Part shown: piece by piece, positions 37,602 through 39,239 of the stretch
Layout: the number at the start of each line of letters is the position of its first letter
Numbering within the stretch: the first letter of the stretch is position 1
NCBI RefSeq assembly: GCF_003670295.1
Contig: NZ_QXJG01000014.1
Span: 1 to 39,239 of the forward strand
Length of the DNA: 39,239 nt
DNA from: Helicobacter burdigaliensis
GTDB taxonomy: Bacteria > Campylobacterota > Campylobacteria > Campylobacterales > Helicobacteraceae
Direction of reading: 5' to 3'
Position numbers and translations under genes: made by a program
Notes under the pieces: generated by a model
What the model was told of the DNA's origin: nothing
The model's database searches: none
The model's input: only the letters and a program-made list of their open reading frames with translations

Positions 37602-38118
37602 TGTTAAATTTCTCCTTTAATTTTTATAAAATTATAACCCTCTAAAATTAATCATTATTTAACAAATTTTTAAGAAAATTGTAAAAAAGTAACTTATTTA
37701 CAACAAATGCAAAATAATTATAATTTTTCTTATAAATCTTCGCATAATTATTTCTAATATTTTACAGAGAAGAATTTTAGGAAATATTTTTTCAAAAAAT
37801 TTATATTATAAATTTATTTAGATTATCTAAACTAAAAAATAATAAATTAATTATTCATAAACTATATGAGACAAAGCTCTATAAAAAAATTCAAATTAAA
37901 ATAAAAATCTTATAAAAGAAAAAACATAAAATTTAAGGTTAAAAATTTAATTTTTTGTAATCTACAAATATTATAATAAAAATTACATAATCCAAAAACG
38001 CCTTAAAAAATGGCATTTTTTTTATATTTTCACAAAGAATAAAGAATATATAATTAATAGAATCCTTAAAACATTTAAGGTTGATTTTAATTTCAATAAA
38101 ATGGGAGAAAAGCATCAA
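37602..38118. other. regulatory gap before the chemoreceptor gene
   Basis: About 517 bp without a gene. ATTTAAGGTT occurs twice in the same orientation (37931-37940 and 38073-38082). The second copy is half of a perfect palindrome, CCTTAAA-ACA-TTTAAGG (38064-38080), 39 nt before the chemoreceptor ATG. A weak hairpin with a T8 run (37994-38022) resembles a small terminator, with a TATAAT (37972-37977) shortly before it. Confidence 0.4.
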
Positions 38119-39239
38119 ATGAAAAAATCAGTATCTTCTAAGATTGTCTATCTAATCGGCATTTTATTTGTGATTGTTTTGGTTATCGTTAGTGGAGTAA
38201 GCTATTTTAGTGCTAAAGAAAGTAGCTTTAGCTACCTTAAAGAAAATCAACAAAAAGTTCTCTATGATGTGGGATATTTCTTTGAATTTTATTCAAACCT
38301 AAAAAGAAGTGCCATTCAAGAAATGGGAGAATTTTTTGAAAATCCAAGCACACCTTTGAGTGAAAATAATATCTACAATATTCTACAACTCACTAAAGAT
38401 AATATGGGGTTTGACACAGTATTTTTTGCCACAAAAGATGGAATTACCTATCAATTTGACAGAAGCAAAAGAAGTGCTACACAAGATGGATTTGACCCAA
38501 GAACGCGTCCTTGGTATCTCTCTGCACTAAAAGTCAATGAAGTTGCAGTAACTGAGCCTTACAAGTCCATTACTACTGGGCATTTTTCTGTAACTTACTC
38601 CTATGCAGTAAAGCGTGATGGAGAAATTATCGGGGTTGTTGCTGGTGTATACAACTTAGAAAAATTCTCACAAGATGTTCTAACCTTAGGGCATTCTCAA
38701 AATTCTTATGTAGGCGTTTATGCACCTGATGGAACTATTATGTTTCATGAAGACACCAAAAGAATGCTTACCAAAAATGCCTTAAGCCAAAATATAGCAC
38801 AAGCCTTTAAGAATGATCCTACTATCTTAAATAAAGATAATGTAGAAATTTTTATCGCACACGATGATAAGGGGGTTTCACAAGCGGTAATGTGTAATGC
38901 TACGATTAATCCGCTTTTTAATATCTGCTCTATTACTCAAGAAAGCGTTTATGATCATGCAAGCACTTCTATCTTAAAACAGCAAGTTATCATAAGTTGT
39001 ATTGCTATTATTGCAGTTTTAATTTTAATAAAACTTTTTATCTCCTACCTCTTAAAACCCCTCTCCTCCATTCAAAATGGCCTAAGTGGTTTCTTCTCTT
39101 ATTTAAACCATGAATCTAAAAATGCTCCTAAACCTATTCTAGTAAAAAGCAAGGATGAATTTGGTATTATGGCTCAAGCTATCAATGCTAATATTGAAAA
39201 GACTAAGTTAGGATTAGAACAAGACTTAAAAGCTGTAAC
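38119..39239 (+). CDS. methyl-accepting chemotaxis protein with dCache sensor, cut by the window end
   Basis: The 5' part of a chemoreceptor runs open to the last base (about 373 residues seen). A membrane helix (about 10-30) leads to a periplasmic dCache_1 domain (about 35-285) with D-P-R-T-R-P-W-Y, the family signature. A second membrane helix (about 294-316) precedes the start of a HAMP-like region. The signalling domain lies beyond the window. The R-x-W-Y pair of amino-acid-sensing dCache domains is present, but the later Asp (usually G-x-D-[IV]) is replaced in V-A-G-V-Y-N-L, so the ligand may differ. GGGAG lies 11 nt before the ATG; an in-frame ATG at 38101 is less likely. Confidence 0.92.
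   Translation, partial: MKKSVSSKIVYLIGILFVIVLVIVSGVSYFSAKESSFSYLKENQQKVLYDVGYFFEFYSNLKRSAIQEMGEFFENPSTPLSENNIYNILQLTKDNMGFDTVFFATKDGITYQFDRSKRSATQDGFDPRTRPWYLSALKVNEVAVTEPYKSITTGHFSVTYSYAVKRDGEIIGVVAGVYNLEKFSQDVLTLGHSQNSYVGVYAPDGTIMFHEDTKRMLTKNALSQNIAQAFKNDPTILNKDNVEIFIAHDDKGVSQAVMCNATINPLFNICSITQESVYDHASTSILKQQVIISCIAIIAVLILIKLFISYLLKPLSSIQNGLSGFFSYLNHESKNAPKPILVKSKDEFGIMAQAINANIEKTKLGLEQDLKAV

Overview
The window is an AT-rich chromosomal segment of a Campylobacterota (epsilonproteobacterial) bacterium, most likely an enterohepatic Helicobacter near H. pullorum or H. canadensis. Three things point there. The order slyD-cpoB-pal-tolB-tolA-tolR-tolQ-atpC-D-G-A-H-F-F'-parB-parA-birA-fmt is the order I know from H. 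pylori, and truD-htpX-folE and rpmB-K+ channel are also H. pylori neighbour sets. The porin is of the Campylobacter major outer membrane protein type. The genus is an inference; no rRNA or tRNA gene was seen.

Region by region. (a) 1-3270, plus strand: a metal or chelate uptake module, made of a TonB-dependent receptor that is frameshifted here and a ModA-like periplasmic binding protein, with a perfect palindrome and a Fur-like box in front. (b) 3391-7329, plus strand: a purine permease, then rpmB, a K+ channel and argJ. (c) 7330-8050: about 720 bp without a convincing gene, holding a relic of a dispersed repeat. (d) 24693 down to 8051, minus strand: about 20 closely spaced or overlapping genes (fmt, birA, parA, parB, the F1 and stator subunits of ATP synthase, tolQRAB-pal-cpoB, slyD, truD, htpX, folE). 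It places the ATP synthase next to the proton-motive-force-using Tol-Pal envelope machine and chromosome partitioning. (e) 24765-28149, an accessory island: an HTH regulator, a divergent two-domain glycosyltransferase/KpsS-like gene split by a -1 frameshift at a T TTA AAA heptamer, and a decayed YafQ-type toxin-antitoxin pair. (f) 35105 down to 28168, minus strand: thiC, mrp, sppA, purU, rplU, rpmA, obgE, proB. (g) 35272-39239: a MOMP-type porin, a 46-residue FeoB-associated Cys-rich peptide gene behind a Fur-box-like palindrome, a DUF411 metal-binding protein, and the start of a dCache chemoreceptor cut by the window end.

No single clearly new system stands out. The strongest leads are the slippery glycosyltransferase junction, the broken receptor beside an orphan ModA-like protein, the toxin-antitoxin pair caught in decay, and the unannotated FeoB-associated peptide. 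Several genes probably start at TTG or GTG, or downstream of the longest open frame, because a good Shine-Dalgarno sequence sits inside the longest frame (truD, cpoB, pal, atpF', parA).
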